DNA from: Bin87 sp034420475
GTDB taxonomy: Bacteria; Chloroflexota; Dehalococcoidia; Lucifugimonadales; UBA3495
DNA: 64,000 bases
Assembly (NCBI GenBank): GCA_034420475.1
Contig: DAOULH010000011.1
Location: 1-64,000 of the forward strand
Direction: 5' to 3'
A program made the position numbers and the translations under genes. Of this stretch, positions 42,680 to 50,780 are shown one piece after another (the first letter of the stretch is position 1; each line of letters begins with the position of its first letter). Below the pieces are notes generated by a model. The model did no database searches, was not told where the DNA came from, and was given only the letters and a program-made list of their open reading frames with translations.

Positions 42680-42801
42680 CACGCGCCCCAGGGCCTTTCG
42701 CTTTTCCCTTTGTCGTCATTTGTATGTGGCGTGTACCGCACAGATAGGCCAGTCTGTGGGGCAGGTGTGACGGGCATGGGATTTCAAGTGCGTAACTCCT
42801 A

Positions 42802-42836
42802 TGTCATTGCAAGCGCAGCGTGGCAATCTCGTGGGG
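42802..42836. repeat. Palindromic element family A (single-ended copy)
   Basis: TGTCATTGCAAGCGCAGCGT followed by GGCAATCTCGTGGGG has the terminus and core of family A; no matching right end is seen within about 100 bases. Confidence 0.65.
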
Positions 42837-42956
42837 TACCCAGCCGTGGTCAGGGGAAATGGATCACCTCGTGCCACCATTAGTCGCGTTGACAACCCCG
42901 ATGCCGCACCATAACATCGCGCCATTCGAGCGCGCTGGATCTGCTGCAGGAATGCC

Positions 42957-44057
42957 GTGAAAGCTTCATATTTCGGTTGCATGGGCTACGCTGAGCGCGA
43001 CCGGTTCCCCGCCGGTTGGCCGGTGCCGCCGGCCTTTCACGACCCCGAGGTCTCCCTGCGTTCGTATCAGGAAGGCATGGAGGAGTGCGAGCTCGCCGAA
43101 GACCTCGGCTTCGACTGGATCAGCCTTTCCGAGCATCACTACTCCGGCAACCGCACCACACCCAACCCTGCGGTGATGGCCGCTGCCGTCGCCGAGCGCT
43201 GCCGCACGGCAAGGATCGCCCTGCTTGGCCAGCTGCTCCCCATCAACAATCCGGTTCGCGTCGCCGAAGAAATCGGTATGCTGGACAATCTCACCGGCGG
43301 CCGCCTGGTGGCCGCGTTCATGCGCGGCACCCCCAGCGAGGACCAGGTGTACGATCTCAACCCTTCCGAGGGCCGCGAGCGGTTGATCGAAGCCATGGAT
43401 CTGGTGTTGAAGGCCCTCACCGAGCCGGAGCCCTTCTCCTGGGAGGGCCGCTACTACCAGTACCGCACCGTATCCGTTTGGCCCTGGCCGGTGCAACGCC
43501 CGCTGCCGCCTCTGCTTGTGGCCACCCGCAGCGCCGATACTGTCCAGTTTGCCGCGTCCCGCCGCCTCGGGCTGGGCATCTCCTACGAGCACCCCGACGA
43601 TATGGCCAACGTCGTCGAAGATTACCGGCGTTGGTCCAGCGAGGCCGACTGGCAACCCGGCACCGACGACATTGTCTATCGCGGCGGAATTTGCCTGGCC
43701 GAGACCGACGAGCAGGCGCACGCTCTGCGCGACCGCGTACACAACGCCGGCGGCGGACGCGGAATGAACATCGGCCGCTCCCTTGCGCAGGCGGTGCAGG
43801 CGGCTCGATCCGGACGAGCGTCGCCGACACCCGACGCGCCGGCGTCTCCTCCGCCGTCCGGCGGCGCGCTGCGAACCCAGCTCAACTTCGTCGGCAGTCC
43901 CGACACCGTGGTGGAACAGCTCCGCGCCTACTACGAACGGTGCGGCGTGGGCGTCGTCGATCTCGCCTTCCAGCAACCCGGTCTCAACCACCAGGATGTG
44001 ATGGCCGAAATCGAACTCTTCGGCCGCGAGGTCCTTCCCCGCATCCATGAATTCTGA
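42957..44057 (+). CDS. Luciferase-like flavin-dependent monooxygenase (paralog of 14911)
   Basis: A 366-residue luciferase-superfamily enzyme starting at GTG. EDLGFDWISLSEHHYSGN, LGQLLPINNPVRVAEEIG and the EPFSWEGRYYQYRTV block are shared with the protein at 14911. It has a Pro/Ser/Ala-rich insertion (about residues 284-300, SPTPDAPASPPPS) in place of the corresponding loop of the paralog. Not followed by the alpha/beta hydrolase that accompanies the paralog. Cofactor and substrate unknown. Confidence 0.9.
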   Translation: MKASYFGCMGYAERDRFPAGWPVPPAFHDPEVSLRSYQEGMEECELAEDLGFDWISLSEHHYSGNRTTPNPAVMAAAVAERCRTARIALLGQLLPINNPVRVAEEIGMLDNLTGGRLVAAFMRGTPSEDQVYDLNPSEGRERLIEAMDLVLKALTEPEPFSWEGRYYQYRTVSVWPWPVQRPLPPLLVATRSADTVQFAASRRLGLGISYEHPDDMANVVEDYRRWSSEADWQPGTDDIVYRGGICLAETDEQAHALRDRVHNAGGGRGMNIGRSLAQAVQAARSGRASPTPDAPASPPPSGGALRTQLNFVGSPDTVVEQLRAYYERCGVGVVDLAFQQPGLNHQDVMAEIELFGREVLPRIHEF

Positions 44058-44078
44058 CGTCAAGGTGTTGGCGTCAAG

Positions 44079-44106
44079 TTGCGATAGGAATCCACACGCT
44101 TATAAT
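44079..44106 (+). promoter_or_regulatory. Candidate sigma-70-type promoter for the nuclease-like gene
   Basis: TTGCGA at 44079-44084 and TATAAT at 44101-44106 are separated by 16 bases. The ATG at 44220 is 113 bases downstream. Confidence 0.4.
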
Positions 44107-44219
44107 AGATGGGAGCGGTAGATGTACTGCCAATTCAAGCGGGCTTGACCCGGAATTGCAGTGCCGTCAAAAGCGTGTCCGTACGACCCTGGTAGGTTGA
44201 ACTTCTCGAGTTGAGCGCT

Positions 44220-44693
44220 ATGACATCCTCTCACGGTGCAGTTTCACCATCGGTGGCAGCCTCGGCTGAGGAAGACAGAATCCGGTACAAGATATCCAGC
44301 ATCATTGCTGACGAATTAGGGCTGGTCAGAGCGCTCCGATTGAACAGCCGCTACGAGGGGATTTGCCCGGAGTTGATGGCGGCAATCGAGGGAGCAGAAG
44401 CTCGCGGCGTGGTCAGCGAGGAAGAAGTGGATGACCTATGGGTCTCCGACATCATTATTCGCGCCCAGCGATCCAGCGACCGGCAACAGGTTCACGCCGT
44501 GCTTGAGGTGTCTTTCACAATCAACAACCGCGACGTAAACCGTGCCTACCAGCGAGGGCGGGTACTATCCGCAGTTACGGAGGGTGAAGTGGTGGCGGCG
44601 GTGATCGGTGGGGTGGCAGAATCTCAGCAACGCCGCCGGGCACAGGAACGGGGTGTAAGAGTGGTGATACCCTCAATGTTCAGGACCCAATAA
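44220..44693 (+). CDS. Nuclease-like protein, paralog of the 4625 C-terminal domain
   Basis: A 157-residue protein that aligns with the C-terminal half of the protein at 4625: LWVSDIIIRA, VHAVLEVSFTINNRDVNRAY and IGGVAESQQRRRAQ. D...E-x-S spacing suggests a PD-(D/E)XK-like fold with an altered catalytic lysine. A TTG at 44211 is an alternative start but the ATG is preferred. Lacks the coiled coil of its paralog. Function unknown. Confidence 0.55.
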   Translation: MTSSHGAVSPSVAASAEEDRIRYKISSIIADELGLVRALRLNSRYEGICPELMAAIEGAEARGVVSEEEVDDLWVSDIIIRAQRSSDRQQVHAVLEVSFTINNRDVNRAYQRGRVLSAVTEGEVVAAVIGGVAESQQRRRAQERGVRVVIPSMFRTQ

Positions 44694-44706
44694 CCCGGAG
44701 ACCATC

Positions 44707-45581
44707 ATGGCTGACTTCAACACCGGCAGCGTTCGCGCCAACGGCATCAACTTCCACTACCTCGAGATGGGCGACGGCCCCCTGGCCATCTGCCTCCACG
44801 GCTTCCCCGACCACGCGTACTCCTTCCGTCACCTCCTGCCGGACCTGGCGGCCGCCGGGTCCGCGCCGTGGCACCGTTCATGCGCGGCTACGCGCCCACG
44901 GAAGCCCCAGCCGATGGCCGATACCATTCGGCCTTGATGGCTCGCGACGCCGTCGAGCTCATCGGCGCGCTGGGAGCCGACCGTGCCTACCTGATCGGCA
45001 ACGACTGGGGAGCCGGCGCCGTGGTGGGGGCCACCGCCCTCGCCCCCGAAAAGGTCATCAAGCTGGTGACCATCGCCTCCGGCCGCGTCGACCGCGAGCT
45101 CAGCATGGAGTTCCAGTACCTCCACGGCACCTGGCACGGGTTCTTTTTCCAGATGCCCCACGCCGAGGAAGTCGTTGCCCACAACGACTACGCTTTCGTG
45201 GAGGAGTGGTGGCGCTGGGCATCCCCGGAGTGGGACATTCCCGCCGAGTCCCTGGAGAGCATAAGGTCAACCTTCCGCAAGCCCGGCGTCGTCCAGGCCG
45301 CCCTGGGCTACTATCGCGCCCGCTACGACGCCTCGCAGGTGGACGACCAGGTGTGCGCCGACCAGGCGGTCATCGCGGCCGGCCCCATCCGCGTGCCGAC
45401 CCTGGCCCTCCACGGCACCCGAGACCGGCCCAAGCGGCTGGAGTCCTTCCTCAGCTCGGGCATGTACTCCTATTTCTCCGGCGGCCTGGAGAAGGTCATC
45501 ATTCCCGGCACCGGCCACTTCATGCACCAGGAACGCCCCGAAGAGGTCAACCCCAAAATCATCAAGTTCCTGACCCGCTGA
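44707..45581 (+). pseudogene. Frameshifted alpha/beta hydrolase (epoxide hydrolase-like)
   Basis: The first frame reads ADFNTGSVRANGINFHYLEM, then LHGFPDHAYSFRHLLPDLAAAG, and is lost at about 44860. The next frame starts with VAPFMRGYAPTEAPADGRYH and continues to LIGNDWGAGAVVGATAL (nucleophile D in the elbow), VPTLALHGTRDRP and GTGHFMHQERPEEV. A one-base loss in GCCGCCGGGTCCGCGCC (expected GGGTTCCGC) explains both frames. It may be a real pseudogene or a sequencing error; the catalytic residues are otherwise intact. Confidence 0.85.
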
Positions 45582-45597
45582 ACCCGGCCCATCTGCT

Positions 45598-45682
45598 TGT
45601 CATTGCGAGCGCAGCGCGGCAATCTCGTCAGTGGAACGGCGGCACATCGGGCCTGTAATTGCGAGCGCAGCACGGCAGTCCC
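45598..45682. repeat. Palindromic element family A (two direct half copies)
   Basis: TGTCATTGCGAGCGCAGCGC followed by GGCAATCTCGT runs from 45598, and a second copy ATTGCGAGCGCAGCACGGCA lies at 45657. Both are in the same orientation, head to tail, after the hydrolase pseudogene. Confidence 0.7.
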
Positions 45683-45730
45683 ACTGCTGCCAACAACACC
45701 CCAAGACTGGTACGCTGGCACAATTCCGCA

Positions 45731-45760
45731 GGGGCGGATAACCATCCGCTCCCACTTTTT
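45731..45760 (+). terminator. Imperfect hairpin followed by TTTTT
   Basis: GGGGCGGAT-AACC-ATCCGCTCCC pairs with one offset base and is followed by ACTTTTT. Related to the GGGGGCGAAT palindromes. It lies between convergent genes and could act as a terminator. Confidence 0.5.
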
Positions 45761-45782
45761 CACCCGATATGCCGATCCAAGT

Positions 45783-46931
45783 CTAGCCTCGGAAGGGCCG
45801 GAAGAACTCCCGCACCTCGTGGGCCAGCAGTTCCGGCTCCTCCAGCGCGGCGAAGTGGCCGCCCCGGGGCATCTGCGTCCACCGCAGGACGTCCCATGAC
45901 CGTTCCGCCCATTCGCGCGGCGGCTTGGCGATCTCCTGCGGGAACATCGCCATCCCCGCCGGCGTGGGCACCTTTTCCCCTTCCGCCATCTCCCACACCG
46001 AGCTCTGGTTCTCTTTGTACATCCGCACCGACGACCCTATGGTGTTGGTCACCCAGTAGATGGTCACCGTGGTCAGCAACTCGTCCTTAGTGTAGGTGCT
46101 CTCCACGTCGCCGTTGCAGTCGCTCCACGTCCGGTACTTCTCCACGATCCATGCCGCCAGGCCGGCCGGGGAGTCGTTGAGTCCGTAGGACAACGTCTGC
46201 GGCTTGGTGCCCTGGATGTGGCTGTACCCGCCCTCGCTCTGCTGCCATCGCTCTCGCTGGTCCGAGTGCGCCTGCTCCGCGTCGGTCAGCGGCCGCGACC
46301 CCGGCCCCAGGTACGGCGTCGGCCGCGTGATGGAGGTCAGGTGCACGCCGATCATCTTGTCCGAGTGGGCATACCCCAACCGCGACGTGACGCCGGCGCC
46401 GATGTCACCGCCCTGCGCCGCGAACTTCGGATAGCCCAGGTTCTCGGTCATCAGCTTGGCCCACAGGTCCGCCACCTTCTGCACCTGCATCCCCGGTTCC
46501 TGCGACGCCTGCGAGAACCCGAACCCGGGCAACGAGGGCGCGATCACGTCGAAAGAATCTGCCGGATCCCCGCCGTGTCCGCCCGGATCAGCCAGCAAGG
46601 GGATGATCTTCGTCATCTCGAAAAAGGTGCTCGGCCACCCGTGGGTGATCACCAGCGGCATGGGGTTCGGCCCGGCGCCGTTCTCCTTGATGAAGTGGAT
46701 GCTCAGCCCGTCAACCTCCGACTTGTAGTGATTGAACGCGTTGAGCTTCTTCTCCTGCGCCCGCCAGTCGAAGTCCGTCCGCCAGTACTCCACCAGTTCC
46801 TTGATGTAATCCAGATTGGAGCCGTACTCCCACCCCGTGCCGGGCATCTCGTCGGGCCATCGGGTGTGCTCCAACCGCCGGCGCAGGTCCTCCAGCACAT
46901 CGTCGCTGATCGCAATCTCAAAAGGCTCCAT
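45783..46931 (-). CDS. Epoxide hydrolase (microsomal/juvenile-hormone type)
   Basis: A 382-residue alpha/beta hydrolase with an N-terminal EHN domain (IAISDDVLEDLRRRLEHTRW). The LVITHGWPSTFFEM oxyanion block, AAQGGDIGAGVTSRLG with the nucleophile aspartate, and RGGHFAALEEPELLAHEVREF with the catalytic histidine are present. Opens epoxide rings to diols. The preceding gene is an unrelated frameshifted alpha/beta hydrolase on the other strand. Confidence 0.93.
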   Translation of the reverse strand: MEPFEIAISDDVLEDLRRRLEHTRWPDEMPGTGWEYGSNLDYIKELVEYWRTDFDWRAQEKKLNAFNHYKSEVDGLSIHFIKENGAGPNPMPLVITHGWPSTFFEMTKIIPLLADPGGHGGDPADSFDVIAPSLPGFGFSQASQEPGMQVQKVADLWAKLMTENLGYPKFAAQGGDIGAGVTSRLGYAHSDKMIGVHLTSITRPTPYLGPGSRPLTDAEQAHSDQRERWQQSEGGYSHIQGTKPQTLSYGLNDSPAGLAAWIVEKYRTWSDCNGDVESTYTKDELLTTVTIYWVTNTIGSSVRMYKENQSSVWEMAEGEKVPTPAGMAMFPQEIAKPPREWAERSWDVLRWTQMPRGGHFAALEEPELLAHEVREFFRPFRG

Positions 46932-46986
46932 GCCATCTCTCCTTCTATGGGTTCAGTCTGGGCGTCCGCTATGGACGCCCCTTCGC

Positions 46987-47124
46987 GCGCACCCAGTTTT
47001 CCGCAAACCCCTCTTTGCGAGGAGCGAAGCGACGTGACAATCCCGTTGGTGTAACGGCGTTCCTTGCCCCAACGAGATTGCCGCGCTTCGCTCGCAATGA
47101 CAGGTTCAGCGAAACTGGGTGCGC
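46987..47124. repeat. MITE-like hairpin element, family A, with 13-bp perfect terminal inverted repeats
   Basis: GCGCACCCAGTTT at 46987-46999 and AAACTGGGTGCGC at 47112-47124 are perfect inverted repeats. Inside them both arms continue to match through the family A core (TTTGCGAGGAGCGAAGCG on the left; GCGAGCGAAGCGCGGCAATC in the right arm's complement), so about 55-60 bases of each arm can pair. It has no gene and sits between the epoxide-hydrolase and amidohydrolase genes. Confidence 0.8.
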
Positions 47125-47138
47125 ATGAACGTCGCCGC

Positions 47139-48155
47139 TCACGCCTCTATCCGGTACACCCGCACCGCCGTGTCGTGGAACGCCGCCGCGCGCTCCGAGG
47201 CCGAATATCCCTGCGACAGCCGCTTGAAGCCGTTGTACATCACGTGGTACGAGAAGGACACCTTGTCCACCGGGAAATTGCTCTCGAACATGCAGCGATC
47301 CGGCCCGAAACTGTCCAGGCAGTGTCGCATCCAATCTCCGACGGAATCGGCAATCTCCTCGGAACCCACGGGCGTCTCCCGCGTGTGCCAGTCAAACCCG
47401 ATGCGCGGCATCCCGATCCCGCCCAGCTTCATGATGATGTTGGGCTCCGTGCCCACGGCCGCAATGCCGCTGCGCCACTGCGGGATGACCTCGTCGTCCC
47501 GGTTGGCGAAGGGCCCGGTGCGCATCATGCCGCCGATATGGTTGAGCACTATGGTCAGGTCCGGGACCTGGCGGGCAAACTCGGCCAGTTCCGGCAGTTG
47601 GGGAAAGTACACCGACGTCTCGAGGATCAGGCCCATGTCCTGCAAAACCCGCGCCCCGGCCAGGTAGTCGTCGCGCTGCAGCAGACCCTCCACTTCCCGG
47701 TTTTCCACGTCCGGATGGGGATCCCAGCCCACCGAATGCCTTATCCCGCGGAAGCGATTTGGACTCGCCGCCTGCAGCGCTTCCAGCACCGGACGGACGC
47801 CGTCGCCCATTTTCAGATCGGCCCGGCCGATGATGGCTGCCGCAGCCCGGCCATCGCCGTGGGCGCCCGTCGCGCTCTCGTCGGCGATGGCCTGGACGAA
47901 TTCCACCTCGCCCACCGGACGCAGCTCTTCAGGCCCGTCGGTGCGGTACTCCGAACGCGCCTCGACGAAAACCGTGGACCGCACGTTATGTCCGCTGTTG
48001 ATGTCCGCCGCCAAATCAGGCAGCAGGTATTGCTGGTAATCCACCGGCTCCGGGCGTTGCACCCAGAAATGGTGATGCGGGTCACAGATCGGGAGCTCAG
48101 GTTCCAGGATTGGTTCCGTCGTCAGGGCCAGCCATTCATTGCCACTTGGCGGCAT
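47139..48155 (-). CDS. Amidohydrolase-2 family protein (lactonase/decarboxylase-like)
   Basis: A 338-residue metal-dependent TIM-barrel hydrolase. ICDPHHHFW (HxH motif, about residues 23-31), RGIRHSVGWDPH, TIVLNHIGG and MFESNFPVDK are in family order; the last replaces the usual aspartate box with asparagine. Related to L-fuconolactonase and 2-pyrone-4,6-dicarboxylate lactonase groups. Substrate unknown. The first ATG is used. Confidence 0.88.
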   Translation of the reverse strand: MPPSGNEWLALTTEPILEPELPICDPHHHFWVQRPEPVDYQQYLLPDLAADINSGHNVRSTVFVEARSEYRTDGPEELRPVGEVEFVQAIADESATGAHGDGRAAAAIIGRADLKMGDGVRPVLEALQAASPNRFRGIRHSVGWDPHPDVENREVEGLLQRDDYLAGARVLQDMGLILETSVYFPQLPELAEFARQVPDLTIVLNHIGGMMRTGPFANRDDEVIPQWRSGIAAVGTEPNIIMKLGGIGMPRIGFDWHTRETPVGSEEIADSVGDWMRHCLDSFGPDRCMFESNFPVDKVSFSYHVMYNGFKRLSQGYSASERAAAFHDTAVRVYRIEA

Positions 48156-48224
48156 GATCGCACCTCCGCGTTCGGGTTCCGGGGGTAGTCAGGCGGATGA
48201 TAACACGGCGCAAACTCAATCCGA

Positions 48225-49220
48225 TCAGTCGCTTGAAATGGCAAGCGCACCCACAGCCACGGTGCCCACGTCAATGGGCAACGGCTCCCAGGTGACGCCC
48301 CGGTCGCCGCTGCGGTACAGCTTTCCGCCGTCGGTCCCGCCGTAAACCGTGTTCGGCTCCTGCGGGTCCCACTCAAAAGCCACCATCATGTCAGTCGGGT
48401 CGTCGCCCTCGCCGACACCCTGGACCAGTTCCCAACTGCGCCCGGCATCGGTAGAGCGATAGAACTTGGGACTCCCGCGCCGCGCGTTCTCCGAAACGGT
48501 CACCAGCACCACGTCCGCGTCGTCGGGCGCGGCGGAGATGTGCAGCGTGTACCGCCGGTCCAACCCGTCGTTGATCATCTCCCAGGTTTCTCCGCCATCG
48601 TCCGAGCGGTAGGGCGCCACCGCGGTCGCCACGTAGATCCGGTCAGCTCGGTCCGCGCTCAGATTGACGCAATGGATGTCGTCGTTCAGGCCATCCAACT
48701 GCTTCCAGCTTGCCCCGCCGTCCCCCGAACGCACCATTCCGCCCACCTCGATGCCGGCGTACAGGTCGTTCACCGAGCCGGGCGCCGCCCGCAGGTCGCG
48801 CACGTGCGAATCCCGCGTGGGCGCGTGAAACCCCCACTGCGTCGATTCCGGCACCGCGCGGAACGTGTCGAACTCATTCCAGGTCGCCCCGCAGTCGGCG
48901 GACCGCCAGATCTCCGCCGGCTCGCTGCCGACATACACGGAGTCGGCGTCATCGGGATGGGCCAGCACGCTGTGCGCGTAATCGGTCGGGTACGCCCTCA
49001 GGTGTTCCCACGTCACGCCGCCGTCGTCCGTCCGGTACACCCCGGCCTCGTAGGCGGCCAGGTACGCCCGCGATGATGCCACCGGACTCGCGCTGAGACG
49101 CGCCGCCGCGTGCTCCAAAGGCGTCACCGGCCCCTGCTTCCAGGTCTTGCCGCCGTCGTCGCTGGTGACGGCGCATACCCCGTCGTGCATTCCCACGTAG
49201 ATTCTCTTGGTTCCGGCCAT
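48225..49220 (-). CDS. Beta-propeller protein with BNR/Asp-box repeats
   Basis: A 331-residue protein starting MAGTKRIYVGMHDG; the 20 residues upstream are rejected. At least seven Asp-box motifs (S/T-x-D-x-G-x-x-W) are present: TSDDGGKTWKQ, TDDGGVTWEHL, SADCGATWNEF, SGDGGASWKQL, SDDGGETWEMI, STDAGRSWELV and SGDRGVTWEPL. This predicts a six- or seven-bladed propeller like sialidase, sortilin and photosynthesis-assembly YCF48 families. No signal peptide is evident. Ligand unknown. Confidence 0.85.
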   Translation of the reverse strand: MAGTKRIYVGMHDGVCAVTSDDGGKTWKQGPVTPLEHAAARLSASPVASSRAYLAAYEAGVYRTDDGGVTWEHLRAYPTDYAHSVLAHPDDADSVYVGSEPAEIWRSADCGATWNEFDTFRAVPESTQWGFHAPTRDSHVRDLRAAPGSVNDLYAGIEVGGMVRSGDGGASWKQLDGLNDDIHCVNLSADRADRIYVATAVAPYRSDDGGETWEMINDGLDRRYTLHISAAPDDADVVLVTVSENARRGSPKFYRSTDAGRSWELVQGVGEGDDPTDMMVAFEWDPQEPNTVYGGTDGGKLYRSGDRGVTWEPLPIDVGTVAVGALAISSD

Positions 49221-49324
49221 GTCAGTCCTCCTTGCGCGGGAAATCGCTCCGTTTCGTATGCACGAATATACCAGACGCACCGTAGGGTCTCACCGTGACA
49301 AAGCGATGGCGTGCCGGGAGCGGG

Positions 49325-49330
49325 TATAAT
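49325..49330 (+). promoter_or_regulatory. -10 box (TATAAT) for the Uma2 gene
   Basis: Perfect TATAAT 61 bases upstream of the ATG at 49392. Confidence 0.4.
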
Positions 49331-49391
49331 TCAGTCCAACGTCGGCCGAGTAGCCTAACGGCCACGCACAACACGCCCGGCGAGGTTCAGC

Positions 49392-50099
49392 ATGACCACC
49401 GCCAAAACGCCAAAAGCCCCATCCACATATCAGCTGCCGGAACCGCCCAAGACTCCGGACGAAAGAATGACCGCCTCCCGTCACCTGTCCATCACCGGCA
49501 GCGCCCACTTCCTGGCTCAACACTTGGGCAATCCCGAAACCACTGTCATCGGCGCCGACTTGTACAACACGCCGGTTGCACCGGCTGAACTGGCTGACAT
49601 GACCGACGCGCCCTACCCTGATCTCATGGTGGCCTTCGACGCTGACCCAGCGGCGTACGTGGCCCGCAACGGATACGTCATATCGGAGCAGGGGAAGCCG
49701 CCCGACTTTGTGCTGGAGGTGGCCTCTCGCTCCACCGGACGGCGGGACACCGTAGATAAGCGCATCATCTACGCCCAGCTCGGCATACTGGAGTACTGGC
49801 GGTTTGACGAAACGGGACGGCATCACGTGGCCCGCCTGGCCGGGGACCGTCTGGTGGAAGGCCAATATGTGCCCATTCCAATCGATGATCTGCCAGACGG
49901 GAGCCTTCAGGGCCGGAGCGCCGTCCTCAACCTGTACCTGAGGTGGACGAACGGACTACTGGGTTGGCATGACCCTGCCACCGGCCAGCACATCACCACG
50001 CTGTCCTCCGAACGCGAAGCCCGCATCCGGGCCGAATTCAGGGTCGAGGAACTCGAAAGCCAGCTCCACCAACTGCGCGGCGAACGATCACAGGCATGA
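49392..50099 (+). CDS. Uma2 family (DUF820) protein
   Basis: A 235-residue protein with the Uma2 core APYPDLMVAFDADPAAYVAR, GKPPDFVLEVASRSTGRR, and LGILEYWRFDE, plus the charged C-terminal helix EREARIRAEFRVEELESQLH that resembles the tails at 1640 and 12981. It is followed 55 bases later by a PNPOx-type gene on the same strand. Family function is unknown. Confidence 0.85.
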   Translation: MTTAKTPKAPSTYQLPEPPKTPDERMTASRHLSITGSAHFLAQHLGNPETTVIGADLYNTPVAPAELADMTDAPYPDLMVAFDADPAAYVARNGYVISEQGKPPDFVLEVASRSTGRRDTVDKRIIYAQLGILEYWRFDETGRHHVARLAGDRLVEGQYVPIPIDDLPDGSLQGRSAVLNLYLRWTNGLLGWHDPATGQHITTLSSEREARIRAEFRVEELESQLHQLRGERSQA

Positions 50100-50154
50100 A
50101 TGCCCGATCCCGCCAGCCTCGCCGCAACTCGTTCCACCGTCCAGGAGTACAGAC

Positions 50155-50601
50155 ATGCCTCGCCCATTGACCACCCAGGAAGCCCACGAGTTCCTCGACA
50201 GCAAACCCGGCTGGATCGTGTTGACCACCATCGGACCGGACGGCTTCCCCCACACGGTGCCGCTGGGCTACTTCCGGCTCGGCGATGAAATCCTGATGGG
50301 AGTGCGCGCCAACACGCGCAAGCAGCGCAATATTCAGTACAATCCCAACGTCAGCCTGCTGCTGGAAACCGGGAGCACCATGCAGGACATCAAGGGGCTG
50401 ATGGTGCAGGGCACGGCGACAGTCCACGCCGAACCCGACGAGATACTGCACTACTCCCGAGAAGCAGCCAAACGTCGCGGGGTGCCCGAAGCCGACCTGC
50501 CCACGGAACCTCGTCCGGGCGCGGCGTACATCAGGGTCACCCCGGTGCGCATCCGTTCGTGGGACTACTCCGAGGACCCGCCCCGCGAGCGGCGGCGCTA
50601 G
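50155..50601 (+). CDS. Pyridoxamine 5'-phosphate oxidase-fold protein (F420/FMN-binding split barrel)
   Basis: A 148-residue split-barrel flavin-binding protein. WIVLTTIGPDGFPHTVPLGYF is the classic opening, followed by RKQRNIQYNPNVSLLLETG and VQGTATVHAEPDE. Such small proteins bind FMN, F420 or heme; exact function unknown. The start is the ATG at 50155 after CCAGGAG; the longer upstream frame crosses the Uma2 gene. Confidence 0.9.
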   Translation: MPRPLTTQEAHEFLDSKPGWIVLTTIGPDGFPHTVPLGYFRLGDEILMGVRANTRKQRNIQYNPNVSLLLETGSTMQDIKGLMVQGTATVHAEPDEILHYSREAAKRRGVPEADLPTEPRPGAAYIRVTPVRIRSWDYSEDPPRERRR

Positions 50602-50665
50602 TTTCCAGGGGCCACACCTATTGCAACCGACCGGTCAGTCTCACACGTATCCGTCGTCGTACCAT

Positions 50666-50758
50666 TGTCATTGCGAGCGAAGCGCGGCAATCTCGTCGGG
50701 ACAAGGAAGGCCGCCACGGGAACGGGATCGCCGCGTCGCTGTGCTCCTCGCGATGACA
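50666..50758. repeat. Palindromic element family A (two-ended copy, imperfect)
   Basis: Left TGTCATTGCGAGCGAAGCGC, right complement TGTCATCGCGAGGAGCACAG. It is 93 bp, with both ends ending in TGACA-type sequence, between two catabolic genes. Confidence 0.75.
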
Positions 50759-50780
50759 AACCGGCTACGGGTCAGACCGG

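Noticed and set aside
42716..42982. 88-codon minus-strand frame
   Set aside because: It consists of repeat sequence (family A core) and has no ribosome site or family match.
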